Below, one piece after another: positions 44,238 through 53,773 of a DNA stretch of 64,000 bases. The stretch's first letter is position 1; each line of letters starts with the position of its first letter. Origin of the DNA: Marinoscillum sp964351885 (GTDB lineage: Bacteria > Bacteroidota > Bacteroidia > Cytophagales > Cyclobacteriaceae); NCBI GenBank assembly GCA_964351885.1, contig CAYGPP010000002.1:5474-69473 (forward strand), read 5' to 3'. The notes beneath the pieces were generated by a model. The model saw nothing but the letters and a program-made list of their open reading frames with translations. It made no database searches and was not told where the DNA came from. The translations under genes were made by a program, and so were the position numbers.

Positions 44238-45308
44238 ATGAATAAACACTTGCATGTAGTCATAATGGCTGGTGGTACAGGGACAAGATTTTGGCCTTAT
44301 AGCAGAAATAATAAACCCAAACAATTTCTAGATGTACTTGGCGCAGGTAGGTCGTTGCTTCAAGCAACTTATGACCGATTTGCGTCAGAAGTTCCTAGCG
44401 ATCAAATATGGATCGTATCCAATGAGATTTACGCCGATCTATTAAGTGAGCAACTTCCAGAGCTACCAAAGGACAATATACTGCTGGAGCCTTCTAAAAG
44501 AAATACGGCTCCTTGTATCGCCTATGCGGCATACAAAATCAAGGAAAAAGATCCTAATGCCATCATGGCTATTTTGCCTTCTGATCATGTAATCTTTAAA
44601 GAGAAGGCCTTCTTAGATGTAATCAATCAGGCAGTAGAAGCGTGCGATGATTCACGTTTGTTTACCATCGGTATTCAGCCACATCGCCCTGAGACGGGAT
44701 ATGGATATATCCAATATATTGAGTCCGACGATTTTGTAAAGGAGGTCAAAACATTTACTGAGAAGCCAGAATTGGACTTGGCTCAGAAATTTATTGAAAG
44801 TGGAGATTTTGTCTGGAACGCAGGAATTTTTGTTTGGAAAACTTCTGCAATTATCAAGGCATTTGAAACCCATCAGCCTGAATTGGCAGAGACTTTCGCC
44901 GAAGGTTCAGGGCATTATTTCACTGATCAAGAGTCAAAATTCATCAAATCAGCCTACTCAGTTTCGAAAAGTGATTCCATAGACTATGCGATCATGGAAA
45001 AAGCCGAGGAGGTGTATGTAGTTCTTGGAGATTTTGGATGGTCAGACCTTGGGTCATGGAATGCGCTGCACGAAATCAAAGAGAAAGATAACTTTGGTAA
45101 CGTGTTTGAAGGTGATGTTACATCTTATAATTGCTATGATAACTTCGTATTGAGTAAGACCAAAAGAGTGATTGTCGCCCAGGATCTTAAGGGTTACTTG
45201 GTCGCAGATTTTGATGATATTCTGCTAATCTGCAAGAAAGATGATTCGAACGTTTTCAGGCAGTTCGTCACTGATGTAAAAAATAAAAAAGGTAGCGACT
45301 TTATATAA
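44238..45308 (+). CDS. manC: Mannose-1-phosphate guanylyltransferase
   Basis: 356 residues, the short form without a fused isomerase domain. It shows VVIMAGGTGTRFWPYSRNNKPKQFL (nucleotide-binding signature), EPSKRNTAPCIAYAA, FTEKPELDLA and GDFGWSDLGSWNAL. It makes GDP-mannose for glycans such as LPS or exopolysaccharide. Its last 8 bp overlap the convergent rlmB gene. No glycan cluster surrounds it. Confidence 0.94.
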   Translation: MNKHLHVVIMAGGTGTRFWPYSRNNKPKQFLDVLGAGRSLLQATYDRFASEVPSDQIWIVSNEIYADLLSEQLPELPKDNILLEPSKRNTAPCIAYAAYKIKEKDPNAIMAILPSDHVIFKEKAFLDVINQAVEACDDSRLFTIGIQPHRPETGYGYIQYIESDDFVKEVKTFTEKPELDLAQKFIESGDFVWNAGIFVWKTSAIIKAFETHQPELAETFAEGSGHYFTDQESKFIKSAYSVSKSDSIDYAIMEKAEEVYVVLGDFGWSDLGSWNALHEIKEKDNFGNVFEGDVTSYNCYDNFVLSKTKRVIVAQDLKGYLVADFDDILLICKKDDSNVFRQFVTDVKNKKGSDFI

Positions 45309-46047
45309 GTCGTTGCCTGTTTACTTCATAAAGCGCTATAGCTGCGGCTACTGAGACATTCAAAGAAGCGATATTTCCAGAGAGAGGAATTTTTACTTGC
45401 TTATCTGCCATTTCTAATATGGCTGAGGAAATACCCTCGTCCTCTGACCCCATCACGATAGCGGTAGGAATCATTAGATCAATATCTTGAAAGTAGGTAT
45501 CCGACTTTTCAGTACTCGCAACGACTTGTAGCCCTGAATCTTTCAAATATTGAATGGCTTCTTTAAAGTTGGCTTCCCGACAAACCGGAATATAATTCAA
45601 AGCCCCTGCTGAAGTTTTCACTGCATCAGCATTGATTTGGACGCTGTTTTTTATCGGAATAAGTATCGCGTCAACCCCCATACAATCAGCAGTCCGAGCT
45701 ATCGCTCCAAAATTTCTTACATCTGTAATCCTATCTAAAACCAGAATCAATGGTGTCTTTCTAGACTCAAAAATGCTTGGCAGTAGTTGATCAATAGTGT
45801 GATACTGGATTGGTGATAAAAATGCAACAACACCTTGATGATTCTTACGGGTAAATCGATTGATTTTTTCAACTGGGACAGTTGATAAAGGAACTTTATA
45901 TTGATTGATAAGTAATTGTAATTCTCGGATAAGATCGCTTTTCAATCCCTTTTGGATAAAAACCTTTTCTAGGTCTTTGCCAGATTGGATAGTCTCTATT
46001 ACAGCCCTGATGCCGTAAATCATGTTCTCGTTTTTCGTGTTCTCCAT
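45301..46047 (-). CDS. rlmB: 23S rRNA (guanosine-2'-O-)-methyltransferase RlmB (SpoU/TrmH family)
   Basis: 248 residues. The N-terminal L30e-like substrate-binding domain (MIYGIRAVIETIQSGKDLEKVFIQKG) is followed by the SPOUT domain with DRITDVRNFGAIARTADCMG, IVMGSEDEGIS and IPLSGNIASLNVSVAAAIALYE, the knotted SAM-binding motifs. It probably methylates 23S rRNA; TrmH-family substrate assignment by sequence is imperfect. Its start overlaps the previous stop by one base. Confidence 0.9.
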   Translation of the reverse strand: MENTKNENMIYGIRAVIETIQSGKDLEKVFIQKGLKSDLIRELQLLINQYKVPLSTVPVEKINRFTRKNHQGVVAFLSPIQYHTIDQLLPSIFESRKTPLILVLDRITDVRNFGAIARTADCMGVDAILIPIKNSVQINADAVKTSAGALNYIPVCREANFKEAIQYLKDSGLQVVASTEKSDTYFQDIDLMIPTAIVMGSEDEGISSAILEMADKQVKIPLSGNIASLNVSVAAAIALYEVNRQRLI

Positions 46048-47192
46048 TACAATCCTTTTCTTATCTCACCTACTTGATTATACCACAACTTCTCATACTT
46101 CCGATTTCTCATGAGTGAGTACATTGTTGGCGCAAAGAGAGTCGAAATCCTTATGAATTCAAATTCCACCCCATTGTTATAAGTCCAAGTCTCTACTCTT
46201 TCTTGACGAATCACTTTTGCTGGAGCTCCAAAGATCAGGTAGATCATACCTCGATCCGTTTTCCAACCTTGTTTATAGTCTGTAAATAACCTGTTCACCT
46301 CTTCTACTCTGTCATAAAACACCTTGATAGCATTCTTGGCTCTAAATTTTGTGCCATAGGTGTCGATCCAAAATACTTCAAAACTCTTTTTGCTGTAATT
46401 ATTTGTTAGCGATTTAATCTCCGAAGCGGTTGTAATGTAGATTAATGGGTCTACCAGCTCTATGATTGTCTTATACTTCGGATAGTATTTCGGACATTTC
46501 AATAACGTCAGGGCATTTTGATCTAACGTGTCATTCTGGAGTAGATAGAATTTGTAATTCTCAAATGATGTAGTTTCTCCATTGAGATAAAAAGAACTGT
46601 CAATCTCTAAACTAGGAGAAATAGTCTTCATTATTCCCATAGGTGGATCAGCGGAACCAAAATTATCTAAATAGGCATATGTATGGATTCTATCTCCGCC
46701 TTTAATCAATATCTCATCTGAATTGATAAATGCAGTAAAAACTGGTAGACCGTTCGAGTCAACAGGATATAGACTGGGAAATCCTATTAGGGAAACAATC
46801 TTAACATCTTCCAAAAAGAATTGTCTCCTAGATAAATCGCTAAGACTTATTATCAATAACCCAAGGTCAGTTTTGGGTAAGGTCAATTTGAAATATCCCT
46901 GTTGTGCATTTAGCACTAAAGTGTCTAATCCGGAACTAGACAAAGTATCATGCTCAATCGACGCATACTTATCTTGAACTAAAAAAGTGCATTGTCTTTT
47001 AATAATCGAATCTCCCTGGACTCTGAAAAAAACAACAGTTTGGTCATTTAGAGACACTACTCGATGCTCTATTCTAATGGCCGATTTGGTATCATATTGA
47101 TAGCTCCAGTCAAATTTTGAGAGGTCTAATCCAAAAGATTGGAAGGAACTAAAAAAGACAATAATCAGAATAGAGATTTCCCGTTTCCGCAT
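46047..47192 (-). CDS. GWxTD domain protein
   Basis: 381 residues from the ATG at 47192, which gives a signal peptide (MRKREISILIIVFFSSFQSFG). Longer in-frame starts would run into the divergent gene. The signature GWKTDRGMIYLIFGAP near residue 320 defines the GWxTD domain, a Bacteroidota/Acidobacteria family of unknown function. The N-terminal two-thirds are beta-rich. It overlaps rlmB by one base, so the two probably form an operon. Confidence 0.85.
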   Translation of the reverse strand: MRKREISILIIVFFSSFQSFGLDLSKFDWSYQYDTKSAIRIEHRVVSLNDQTVVFFRVQGDSIIKRQCTFLVQDKYASIEHDTLSSSGLDTLVLNAQQGYFKLTLPKTDLGLLIISLSDLSRRQFFLEDVKIVSLIGFPSLYPVDSNGLPVFTAFINSDEILIKGGDRIHTYAYLDNFGSADPPMGIMKTISPSLEIDSSFYLNGETTSFENYKFYLLQNDTLDQNALTLLKCPKYYPKYKTIIELVDPLIYITTASEIKSLTNNYSKKSFEVFWIDTYGTKFRAKNAIKVFYDRVEEVNRLFTDYKQGWKTDRGMIYLIFGAPAKVIRQERVETWTYNNGVEFEFIRISTLFAPTMYSLMRNRKYEKLWYNQVGEIRKGL

Positions 47193-47240
47193 AGGATGAA
47201 AATTTAGGTAATTATTTGGTTTCTTTGCCAAAAAAGAATC

Positions 47241-48011
47241 ATGAGCGTTTATACAACCGAGATTGCTTCGGATCAAATCCCTTCTGATAATCCAATTCAT
47301 CAAAGACTACTGAAGGCATATCATGTCGCAGCGCCAATGGTATCAGGTGATTTACTTGAGCTTGGTTGTGGAGAAGGAAGAGGAGTAGACTTACTCCTAC
47401 CTCGAGCAAAAAGCTATTTGGGTTTGGATAAAATCGAATCTATAATCACAACGCTCAAATCAAAATACCCTCAAGCCCAATTCGAATCTGGCGTATTTCC
47501 ACCTATAAAGCTCCCTGATAATAGCTTTGACTCGATCGTGAGTTTTCAGGTGATCGAGCATGTTCAAAAGGATGAGCTCTTTCTTTCGGAAATTCAAAGA
47601 ATTTTGAAGCCAGGGGGGAAAGCCTTGTTATCTACTCCTAATATCAAGATGACACTTAGTAGGAATCCTTGGCACATCAGGGAATATACAGGTGATCAAC
47701 TCGCTTCATTGGCCGCAAAATATTTCTCAAAAGTGGAAATGAAAGGCATAGCTGGTAGTGAGAAAGTATTGACATATCATGAGCAAAACCGTGAGTCGGT
47801 TCAAAAGATCATGAAGTACGATGTATTGAATCTACAATATCGTTTACCAGCAGCGATGTTGCGATTGCCATATGATTTCCTGAACAGAAGAAACAGAAAC
47901 AAACTTCAGTTACAAGATGATGAATTAGTGCTCTCAATATCTCAAGAAGACTATTTTTTATCAGAAAAGTCGGAACAAAACCTTGACCTTTTTTGTATTC
48001 TTACTAAATAA
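47241..48011 (+). CDS. SAM-dependent methyltransferase (class I)
   Basis: 256 residues. Motif I DLLELGCGEGRGVDLLL, then SFDSIVSFQVIEHV and RILKPGGKALLSTPN, as in small-molecule methyltransferases of the UbiE/Methyltransf_11 type. The substrate is unknown. It is divergent from the GWxTD gene with 48 bp between starts, and followed 13 bp later by dps. Confidence 0.86.
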   Translation: MSVYTTEIASDQIPSDNPIHQRLLKAYHVAAPMVSGDLLELGCGEGRGVDLLLPRAKSYLGLDKIESIITTLKSKYPQAQFESGVFPPIKLPDNSFDSIVSFQVIEHVQKDELFLSEIQRILKPGGKALLSTPNIKMTLSRNPWHIREYTGDQLASLAAKYFSKVEMKGIAGSEKVLTYHEQNRESVQKIMKYDVLNLQYRLPAAMLRLPYDFLNRRNRNKLQLQDDELVLSISQEDYFLSEKSEQNLDLFCILTK

Positions 48012-48024
48012 ACGAGAATACATT

Positions 48025-48483
48025 ATGACATCAGATAAACTAATCAAAGAGTTAAATCTACTATTAAGCGACTTTCATATCTATTATCAAAACACCCGTG
48101 GATTCCATTGGAATATCAAAGGTAAACGGTTTTTTGAGTTGCATGTAAAATTTGAAGAACTCTACTCTGAATCACTGACTTCTATAGATGAAATAGCAGA
48201 GCGAATCTTGACAATAGGAGGAAGTCCCTTGCATACATTTAGTGACTATTTAGAGAATTCAGAATTTACAGTCTATAAAAACGTATCAAATGATGTGGAC
48301 ACTGTAAAGGCAATCCATAGTCAACTAGGAAAGCTAGTTGAGCGGGAAAATCTGGTCAAGAAATTGGCTAATGATTGTGATGATAGTGAAACAGAAGACA
48401 TGATGATTGCATTGATCAATTCTCAGCAAAAGACCATGTGGATGTTCAAGTCATGGTTGGGTGAAGAAGTGCAAGCTAACTAA
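48025..48483 (+). CDS. dps: Dps family ferritin-like DNA protection protein
   Basis: 152 residues from the ATG at 48025; a longer frame from 47983 would overlap the methyltransferase. A four-helix bundle with HWNIKGKRFFELHVKFEELY and SIDEIAERIL carries the inter-subunit ferroxidase residues (His, His, Asp, Glu). Dps oligomers store iron and shield DNA in starvation or peroxide stress. Its end overlaps the convergent asnB gene by 8 bp. Confidence 0.93.
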   Translation: MTSDKLIKELNLLLSDFHIYYQNTRGFHWNIKGKRFFELHVKFEELYSESLTSIDEIAERILTIGGSPLHTFSDYLENSEFTVYKNVSNDVDTVKAIHSQLGKLVERENLVKKLANDCDDSETEDMMIALINSQQKTMWMFKSWLGEEVQAN

Positions 48484-50356
48484 GGAAGTATCGGTCGTAC
48501 CATTTTTGAAACACATAGAGCGACCAAATAATAATATGGCTATCGCCCGGATCAGAAGAGTTTAATGCTTTTTTGATCCGGGAGATTTCGTTCCAATCAA
48601 ATAGTTTCTGCTCCTCCACGCGTTTCTGGTTAAATACGACCAAGTCGAGCTCACCCCTCAATTCATTTCTAAACCAATCTAATAAAGGCACTTCAAAACC
48701 ATGCTTTGGTCGGTGGTATAATTCCTCTGGAAGCAAATCTCTAAAAGCTTCCCTAAGAACGATTTTCTTCTCGCCACCTTTAGCTTTTAAAGAAGCATCT
48801 AATTGAAATGCAAATTCCACGACAGAGTGATCAAGGAATGGCACCCTAACTTCCAGACTATTCGCCATAGACATATGATCGACCTTGGCCAGCATATCCC
48901 CTGGCAATACCAATTGACAGTCCAACGCTAGCATTTCATTTAAATCTCCCGTTTGTATTAGGTCAATTAGTTGATTTTTGAAATCATCAGAGACTTTCTT
49001 TTCCTTATCCAGTAGAAGATTCTCAACCTGGCTTTTAGAAGTAAAGGAAGCTAAGAACCAGTATCGCTCTTGTGGAGTTAACTTCTTTGCTTTAGCGAAT
49101 CGATCGAGTTTTCTAAATGTATCTGTGATTAGACTATTTCTTGATTTTGGTAGTTGATTCCAAAGAGGACCTAATCCACCAATCAATTTAGATTTCAGGC
49201 TTCGGCTTTGAGTCAATAGCCATGCTGTGTGCTTGTTGTAACCAGAAAAAAGCTCATCTGCTCCATCACCAGACAAAGCTACTGTCACGTGCTTACGAGT
49301 TTCTCTACTCAGTATATGAACGGGAAGCGCCGATGAATCTGCAAATGGCTCATCTAAGTAGCCAACTGCCTCATCCACAGCATTGATTAGATCGTCATTG
49401 GTTAGAGAAAATACGTGGTGGTTAGTTTTATATTTTTTGGCAACCAAATCAGCATATTTCGTCTCATCGAAATATTGATTGTCTCTAAATCCAATACTGA
49501 AAGTGTTCAAATCTTTGACCTGCTCACTTGCGAGTGCAACTATCACTGACGAATCAATACCACCGCTCAAAAACGCACCCAATGGGACATCTGATACCAA
49601 ACGATCTTGAACTGACTTTCTGAGTCTCTTTTGGAGTTCTTTTTTGGAAAGCTCTAGGTCATGAATTAGTGCTTTCTCTCTAAATGGAAAATCGTAATAC
49701 TTCTTCGATACGACTTGACCTTTTGTAATCCTTACGAAATGACCTGGTTGAATCTTTCGCACCCCCTCGATCATAGTCAAAGGAGCCGGGACGTATGTCA
49801 ATTGGAAATAAAGTCGTAGTGCTTCCTGGTCTAATTTTCGTTCAAAACCGTAAGCCAGCAACGACTTCATCTCTGATGCAAATAACAAATGATTGTCATC
49901 TTGATAGAGGAGCAATGGTTTTATGCCATATCGATCTCTTGCGATAAATAAAGACTCTTCATTGGTATCATAGATGGCCAGCGCAAAAAAACCATTTAGG
50001 CGCGTAAGCATTTGATCACCCCAATGAATATACGATTGCAACAAAACTTCTGTATCAGAATCTGTGCGAAAAGTCCTTCCTAAAGACTCAAGTGTTTTCC
50101 TGAGCTCCTTGTAATTATAAATCTCTCCGTTGAAAACTATTCGATATCGATTGCTCGCGTCAACCATGGGCTGATTAGCAGCTGATGAGGTATCAATAAT
50201 CGAAAGCCTGCGATGGCCAAGCCCTATTACATTATCAAACCAAGTGTCATGTGCGTCGGGTCCACGTCGCTCCAATGCCCTCGTAGAAGCTTCGAGATGC
50301 ACTAAATTCATCCTCCCGATTGGGTTAAATGCAAAAATCCCTGTGATACCGCACAT
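48476..50356 (-). CDS. asnB: Asparagine synthetase (glutamine-hydrolysing)
   Basis: 626 residues. The N-terminal glutaminase domain starts MCGITGIFAF with the catalytic Cys2, followed by RRGPDAHDTW and VFNGEIYNYKELR. The synthetase domain has the ATP-binding FLSGGIDSSVIVAL, and ALSGDGADELFSGYNKH. The length and HGFEVPLLDWF tail match the AsnB group, which also includes amidotransferases of surface-glycan clusters. With no glycan cluster nearby, asparagine synthesis is most likely. Confidence 0.92.
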   Translation of the reverse strand: MCGITGIFAFNPIGRMNLVHLEASTRALERRGPDAHDTWFDNVIGLGHRRLSIIDTSSAANQPMVDASNRYRIVFNGEIYNYKELRKTLESLGRTFRTDSDTEVLLQSYIHWGDQMLTRLNGFFALAIYDTNEESLFIARDRYGIKPLLLYQDDNHLLFASEMKSLLAYGFERKLDQEALRLYFQLTYVPAPLTMIEGVRKIQPGHFVRITKGQVVSKKYYDFPFREKALIHDLELSKKELQKRLRKSVQDRLVSDVPLGAFLSGGIDSSVIVALASEQVKDLNTFSIGFRDNQYFDETKYADLVAKKYKTNHHVFSLTNDDLINAVDEAVGYLDEPFADSSALPVHILSRETRKHVTVALSGDGADELFSGYNKHTAWLLTQSRSLKSKLIGGLGPLWNQLPKSRNSLITDTFRKLDRFAKAKKLTPQERYWFLASFTSKSQVENLLLDKEKKVSDDFKNQLIDLIQTGDLNEMLALDCQLVLPGDMLAKVDHMSMANSLEVRVPFLDHSVVEFAFQLDASLKAKGGEKKIVLREAFRDLLPEELYHRPKHGFEVPLLDWFRNELRGELDLVVFNQKRVEEQKLFDWNEISRIKKALNSSDPGDSHIIIWSLYVFQKWYDRYFLS

Positions 50357-50399
50357 ATGGCATTAAATTTATGGAGGAATAGAAGAAATAGATCAAGTT

Positions 50400-50876
50400 A
50401 TGCCCACTACTTTATTACGCTCCTGTTTAACCTTGTTTTTGCTCCTCACTATGACCTTTTTTGCGGATGCACAAAATAGAAAGAAGAGAAAAAGAATAGA
50501 TCAAGTAATTCTCCAAGCCAAAGGATATATGGGCGTACCCTATGTATATGGCGGATCCTCAAAAAGCGGAATCGACTGCTCAGGATTAATCTATAATTGC
50601 TATAAAACCATCGGGGTGAAGCTTCCAAGAACAGCGAAGGCTCAATCCAAAATAGGGAGTAGTAAATCGTGGGATTCAATTCGTCCTGGTGATATTGTCT
50701 ATTTCAAATTCAAGCAAAAAGGAGAAAAGTGGTACCACACAGGGATGATTACCTATGCCGAAAAAGACAAGATCAAATTTATCCACGCATCTACGAGTAG
50801 AGGAGTAGTAGAAGACGACTTGCTGACAGACTATTACAGCAAGAATGTGAAGAAATTTCGAAGGGTGATAAAGTAG
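50400..50876 (+). CDS. NlpC/P60 (C40) cell-wall endopeptidase
   Basis: 158 residues. A signal peptide (1-25, ending FADAQ) and a short basic linker precede the catalytic domain. Catalytic Cys is in GIDCSGLIYNCY, His in YHTGMITY, and the third polar residue in FIHASTSRGV. It cleaves D-glutamyl-diaminopimelate-type peptide bonds in peptidoglycan. The start lies 43 bp from the divergent asnB start. Confidence 0.92.
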   Translation: MPTTLLRSCLTLFLLLTMTFFADAQNRKKRKRIDQVILQAKGYMGVPYVYGGSSKSGIDCSGLIYNCYKTIGVKLPRTAKAQSKIGSSKSWDSIRPGDIVYFKFKQKGEKWYHTGMITYAEKDKIKFIHASTSRGVVEDDLLTDYYSKNVKKFRRVIK

Positions 50877-50965
50877 AGTTGATAAAGCCAGCAAGTACTT
50901 CAAAAAAATGCTCATTAACTATTCAGAGTCCCTTTCAGCTGACTCTAAGTTAAAAGAATAAAGAT

Positions 50966-51277
50966 TTGTCTATTTCTGAATTTAATGTGCTCGGAAAAGG
51001 AACGCCACCTACTACACCTGAGAATTTTCAAGTCGAAAGACAATCAGATCGTAGAAATACAAACTTGACTTGGGAAGGCTACACATACGATGCAGCGACT
51101 GGTTACGTGATATACTGGGGAATCACACCTGAAAAGCTAAACTTATCAGCCTTGATGTATGATCAACCTAACTACGAATTGAGAGCACTAAATACTAATC
51201 AGCCGTACTACCACCGAGTTGAGGCGTTTAACGAAAATGGCATTTCGGAGAAAAGTCAGATACCATACACTGAGTGA
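50966..51277 (+). pseudogene. Orphan FN3-like fragment, possible remnant of a glycoside hydrolase C-terminus
   Basis: 103 codons of fibronectin-III-like sequence (PTTPENFQVERQSDRR, GYVIYWGITPEKL, YYHRVEAFNENGIS). There is no ATG, only a TTG; a stop lies in frame 15 bases upstream. From memory, this kind of domain ends several Bacteroidota family-43-type glycosidases, where it follows the catalytic propeller. No catalytic domain precedes it here. It is best read as a stump left by deletion at the edge of the carbohydrate locus. A short expressed protein cannot be excluded. Confidence 0.5.
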
Positions 51278-51317
51278 CCCAACGAAAATATCGGTCGCTC
51301 AAGTCATAGAAGAAATA

Positions 51318-52235
51318 CTATTCACCACACATACTACCTCTATCACATTGGTGCTTGCCTTCCTTGAAAACTTGATGAATCCTTCTTTGCTGATTTGCTA
51401 ATACGTCATTCTCTAGGAAGTCTTCAATCATATAAATATAGTCAGGCCAGATAGGCTTTACATTCCACTCATGCCCACCACCACAATCCGTGACTAAATA
51501 AGACCCTTTGCCAATGGATGTCAACCGATCGGCAATGGACTCAGAGCCAAATAACATCATAAATCCGGGCTGTTCAGCACCGCAATAATGATGTGGCGCA
51601 GTACCATAAGGCACAAGATTATCACAGGTGCCATGAAATAAAGCAGTAGGTATGGCAGAGTCTTTCGTAATCCAGTTGTCGTCTAATAATGCTCCAGCCA
51701 TACTGATGGCTCCTCCATATTGGAAATCATTAGGTAGAATTTCCTCTTGGGATTTATTCCAATATGCAGCATGAATCACTGCCTCCGCGCCAGCACTGCT
51801 GCCAGCGATGACTATTTTATCAGTATTCATTTGCAAACGGTCTCCTTGCGTTAACAAATAAGCCGTTGCTTGATTGATGTTCTGAGCGGAGACTAGTAGT
51901 GTGTTGATCTTATTGGCAACTGGCTGATCGCAACTGAATGATTTTCCTTTCATTGTCAGATGGTATGAAATAGTCACAGTAATCCAGCCCCTCTTGGCAA
52001 AATACTCACAAAACCAGATGTGGTTTTCGTGATCGCGTTGACCACCCGAAAACCCACCACCATGCACATAAATCAATACAGGTCTGAGCTGATCGGTTAT
52101 CTCATCCGGGACAAATAAGTCCATAGCCAGCGTATCCTCATAGACAACAGTAGAGCGCATAAAAGAACCGTCCTGAGCTGATAAACCCAGGACGGCAACA
52201 ACTAACACTATGAAGAAAATGGTCTTTAATTTCAT
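51318..52235 (-). CDS. Alpha/beta-hydrolase, probable secreted carbohydrate esterase
   Basis: 305 residues from the ATG at 52235, one base after the sulfatase stop. A signal peptide ends near LGLSAQ. The oxyanion motif HGGGFSGG (about 58), nucleophile elbow AGSSAGAE (Ser147) and catalytic His in GGGHEW are visible. This is the BD-FAE/esterase-lipase layout. It is last gene of the locus and tightly coupled to the sulfatase, so removal of acyl groups from the target glycan is likely. The tail of about 25 residues is Cys- and charge-rich (KHQCDRGSMCGE), which is unusual. Confidence 0.82.
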   Translation of the reverse strand: MKLKTIFFIVLVVAVLGLSAQDGSFMRSTVVYEDTLAMDLFVPDEITDQLRPVLIYVHGGGFSGGQRDHENHIWFCEYFAKRGWITVTISYHLTMKGKSFSCDQPVANKINTLLVSAQNINQATAYLLTQGDRLQMNTDKIVIAGSSAGAEAVIHAAYWNKSQEEILPNDFQYGGAISMAGALLDDNWITKDSAIPTALFHGTCDNLVPYGTAPHHYCGAEQPGFMMLFGSESIADRLTSIGKGSYLVTDCGGGHEWNVKPIWPDYIYMIEDFLENDVLANQQRRIHQVFKEGKHQCDRGSMCGE

Positions 52236-52236
52236 C

Positions 52237-53730
52237 TCAAAATGTTCCTTTATAACGATGGTCAAATCTCCTCCCTTGATCTGGCTTCAATGGCATTGAT
52301 TCGCCCTCAGTGTCTTTCAACCAGTCAAATATTGAATTTCTCAACCCTTGAGCGATTTCTTTATATTCAGGGTTTCTGATCAGGTTATTCATTTCGTATG
52401 GATCATTCTCTATGTCATACAATTCATTGATATCCCAAACTCCATGATAGCGGATAAATTTATATTTAGATGTTCTTACAGCATGAACAGTTGGTGTCTG
52501 TGGAAACGGGCGTTCCCAGAAATACTCATAAAAAACCGTATCCCTCCACGCAATTGACTCTTGATAGAGTAACTGCCTAAAGGATGATCCGTCCATATTT
52601 GCTTTGGTTTCCATTCCAGCAAAATCCATTACCGTTGGGCCAATATCTATGTTCTGAATCACTTCTTCTACGACTGAACCCGAAGGAATGCCTCCACCCA
52701 TTGCAAGAAGCGGAACGCGCATAGATTCTTCATATGCTTGTCGCTTGTCAATCAGGCCATGTTCACCAAAAGAAAAGCCATTGTCCCCCATGTAGATCAC
52801 GATGGTGTTTTCCATCAGACCTTCATTTTCCAAATAGTCTAGAACTGTACCTATGCTTTCGTCTACAGAAAGAAGTGTCTCACAATATCTCTTATAGAAA
52901 TCTTCAAAATTGATCTGACCATGGTACATATAATCCACACCGTGCCAGCTATCTCTTTGCTCCTTTACCCAATTTGGTAAATCATCGAAATTATATTCCT
53001 CAGCAGAAACTGTGCTACGCTCATGGCCAGGTGGAAACATGGATGGTGGATAAGCCACTTCTTCATTTTCATACTTCCCGAGATGTCTTGGAGCTGGTTT
53101 AAAATCGGAATGGACGCCTTTGTGAGATAGATAGAGAAAGAATGGTTTCTCCTGATCACGGTTACCAATAAAATCAAGGGCATAGTCAGTCAAAAGATCT
53201 GTGACATATGTGGAGTCAGTATATGCCTTCTCTTCTCCGTTATAGTTCATCGTAGGGTTAAAGTACTGCCCTTGACCTTTGAAACTTGCCCAGAAATCAA
53301 AGCCCGGCCTAACCCCAAAATGATGCTCTCCCATATGCCACTTCCCAATGAAACCAGTCTGATACCCAGCTTCCTGTAAATACCGAGGAAAGAATATGGT
53401 CTCTTTTGGGATCAAGGATTGATTATCTACCACCTTGTGCCTATGAGCATACTGCCCCGAAAGAATACTCGCTCTACTTGGCGAACATAGTGAAGTGCTT
53501 ACGAAAGCATTTTTGATATGAACTCCTTCTCTCGCCATGCGATCCATGTTAGGAGTCTCTAGAAATGGCACCTTACCAGTGAATCCCATGAAATCATATC
53601 TATGGTCGTCACTCAGAATAAATACGACATTTTTTTGCCCGCTTGATTCCTTACCGTAGGATGCTTTATTTGCTTCTGAACAAGCAAAAGCAAGGATGAT
53701 TATGGTGAGAAAGAATGTGGGGTTTTTCAT
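52237..53730 (-). CDS. Lipoprotein sulfatase (S1 family)
   Basis: 497 residues. Lipoprotein signal ending ILAFAC (Cys17), then the formylglycine sulfatase signature CSPSRASILSG (Cys82) and metal ligands in LSDDHRYD (41-43) and MGDNGFSFGEHG. IGKWHMGEHHFG and the C-terminal YDIENDPYEMNNL complete the S1 pattern. Cys82 must be converted to formylglycine by a separate maturase not in this window. It resembles glycan 6-O-sulfatases, but subfamily and position specificity cannot be fixed. No acidic export tag follows Cys17, which suggests a periplasmic location. Confidence 0.9.
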   Translation of the reverse strand: MKNPTFFLTIIILAFACSEANKASYGKESSGQKNVVFILSDDHRYDFMGFTGKVPFLETPNMDRMAREGVHIKNAFVSTSLCSPSRASILSGQYAHRHKVVDNQSLIPKETIFFPRYLQEAGYQTGFIGKWHMGEHHFGVRPGFDFWASFKGQGQYFNPTMNYNGEEKAYTDSTYVTDLLTDYALDFIGNRDQEKPFFLYLSHKGVHSDFKPAPRHLGKYENEEVAYPPSMFPPGHERSTVSAEEYNFDDLPNWVKEQRDSWHGVDYMYHGQINFEDFYKRYCETLLSVDESIGTVLDYLENEGLMENTIVIYMGDNGFSFGEHGLIDKRQAYEESMRVPLLAMGGGIPSGSVVEEVIQNIDIGPTVMDFAGMETKANMDGSSFRQLLYQESIAWRDTVFYEYFWERPFPQTPTVHAVRTSKYKFIRYHGVWDINELYDIENDPYEMNNLIRNPEYKEIAQGLRNSIFDWLKDTEGESMPLKPDQGRRFDHRYKGTF

Positions 53731-53773
53731 AGACAGGGGTTTATCTTCATTAAATGAGCCGTTTCCCCTGAGA

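Noticed and set aside
53732..53770. Inverted repeat CAGGGG / CCCCTG between the sulfatase and GH3 genes.
   Set aside because: Only 6 bp with a loop of over 20 nt and no T-run. Probably chance; the genes are read as one unit.
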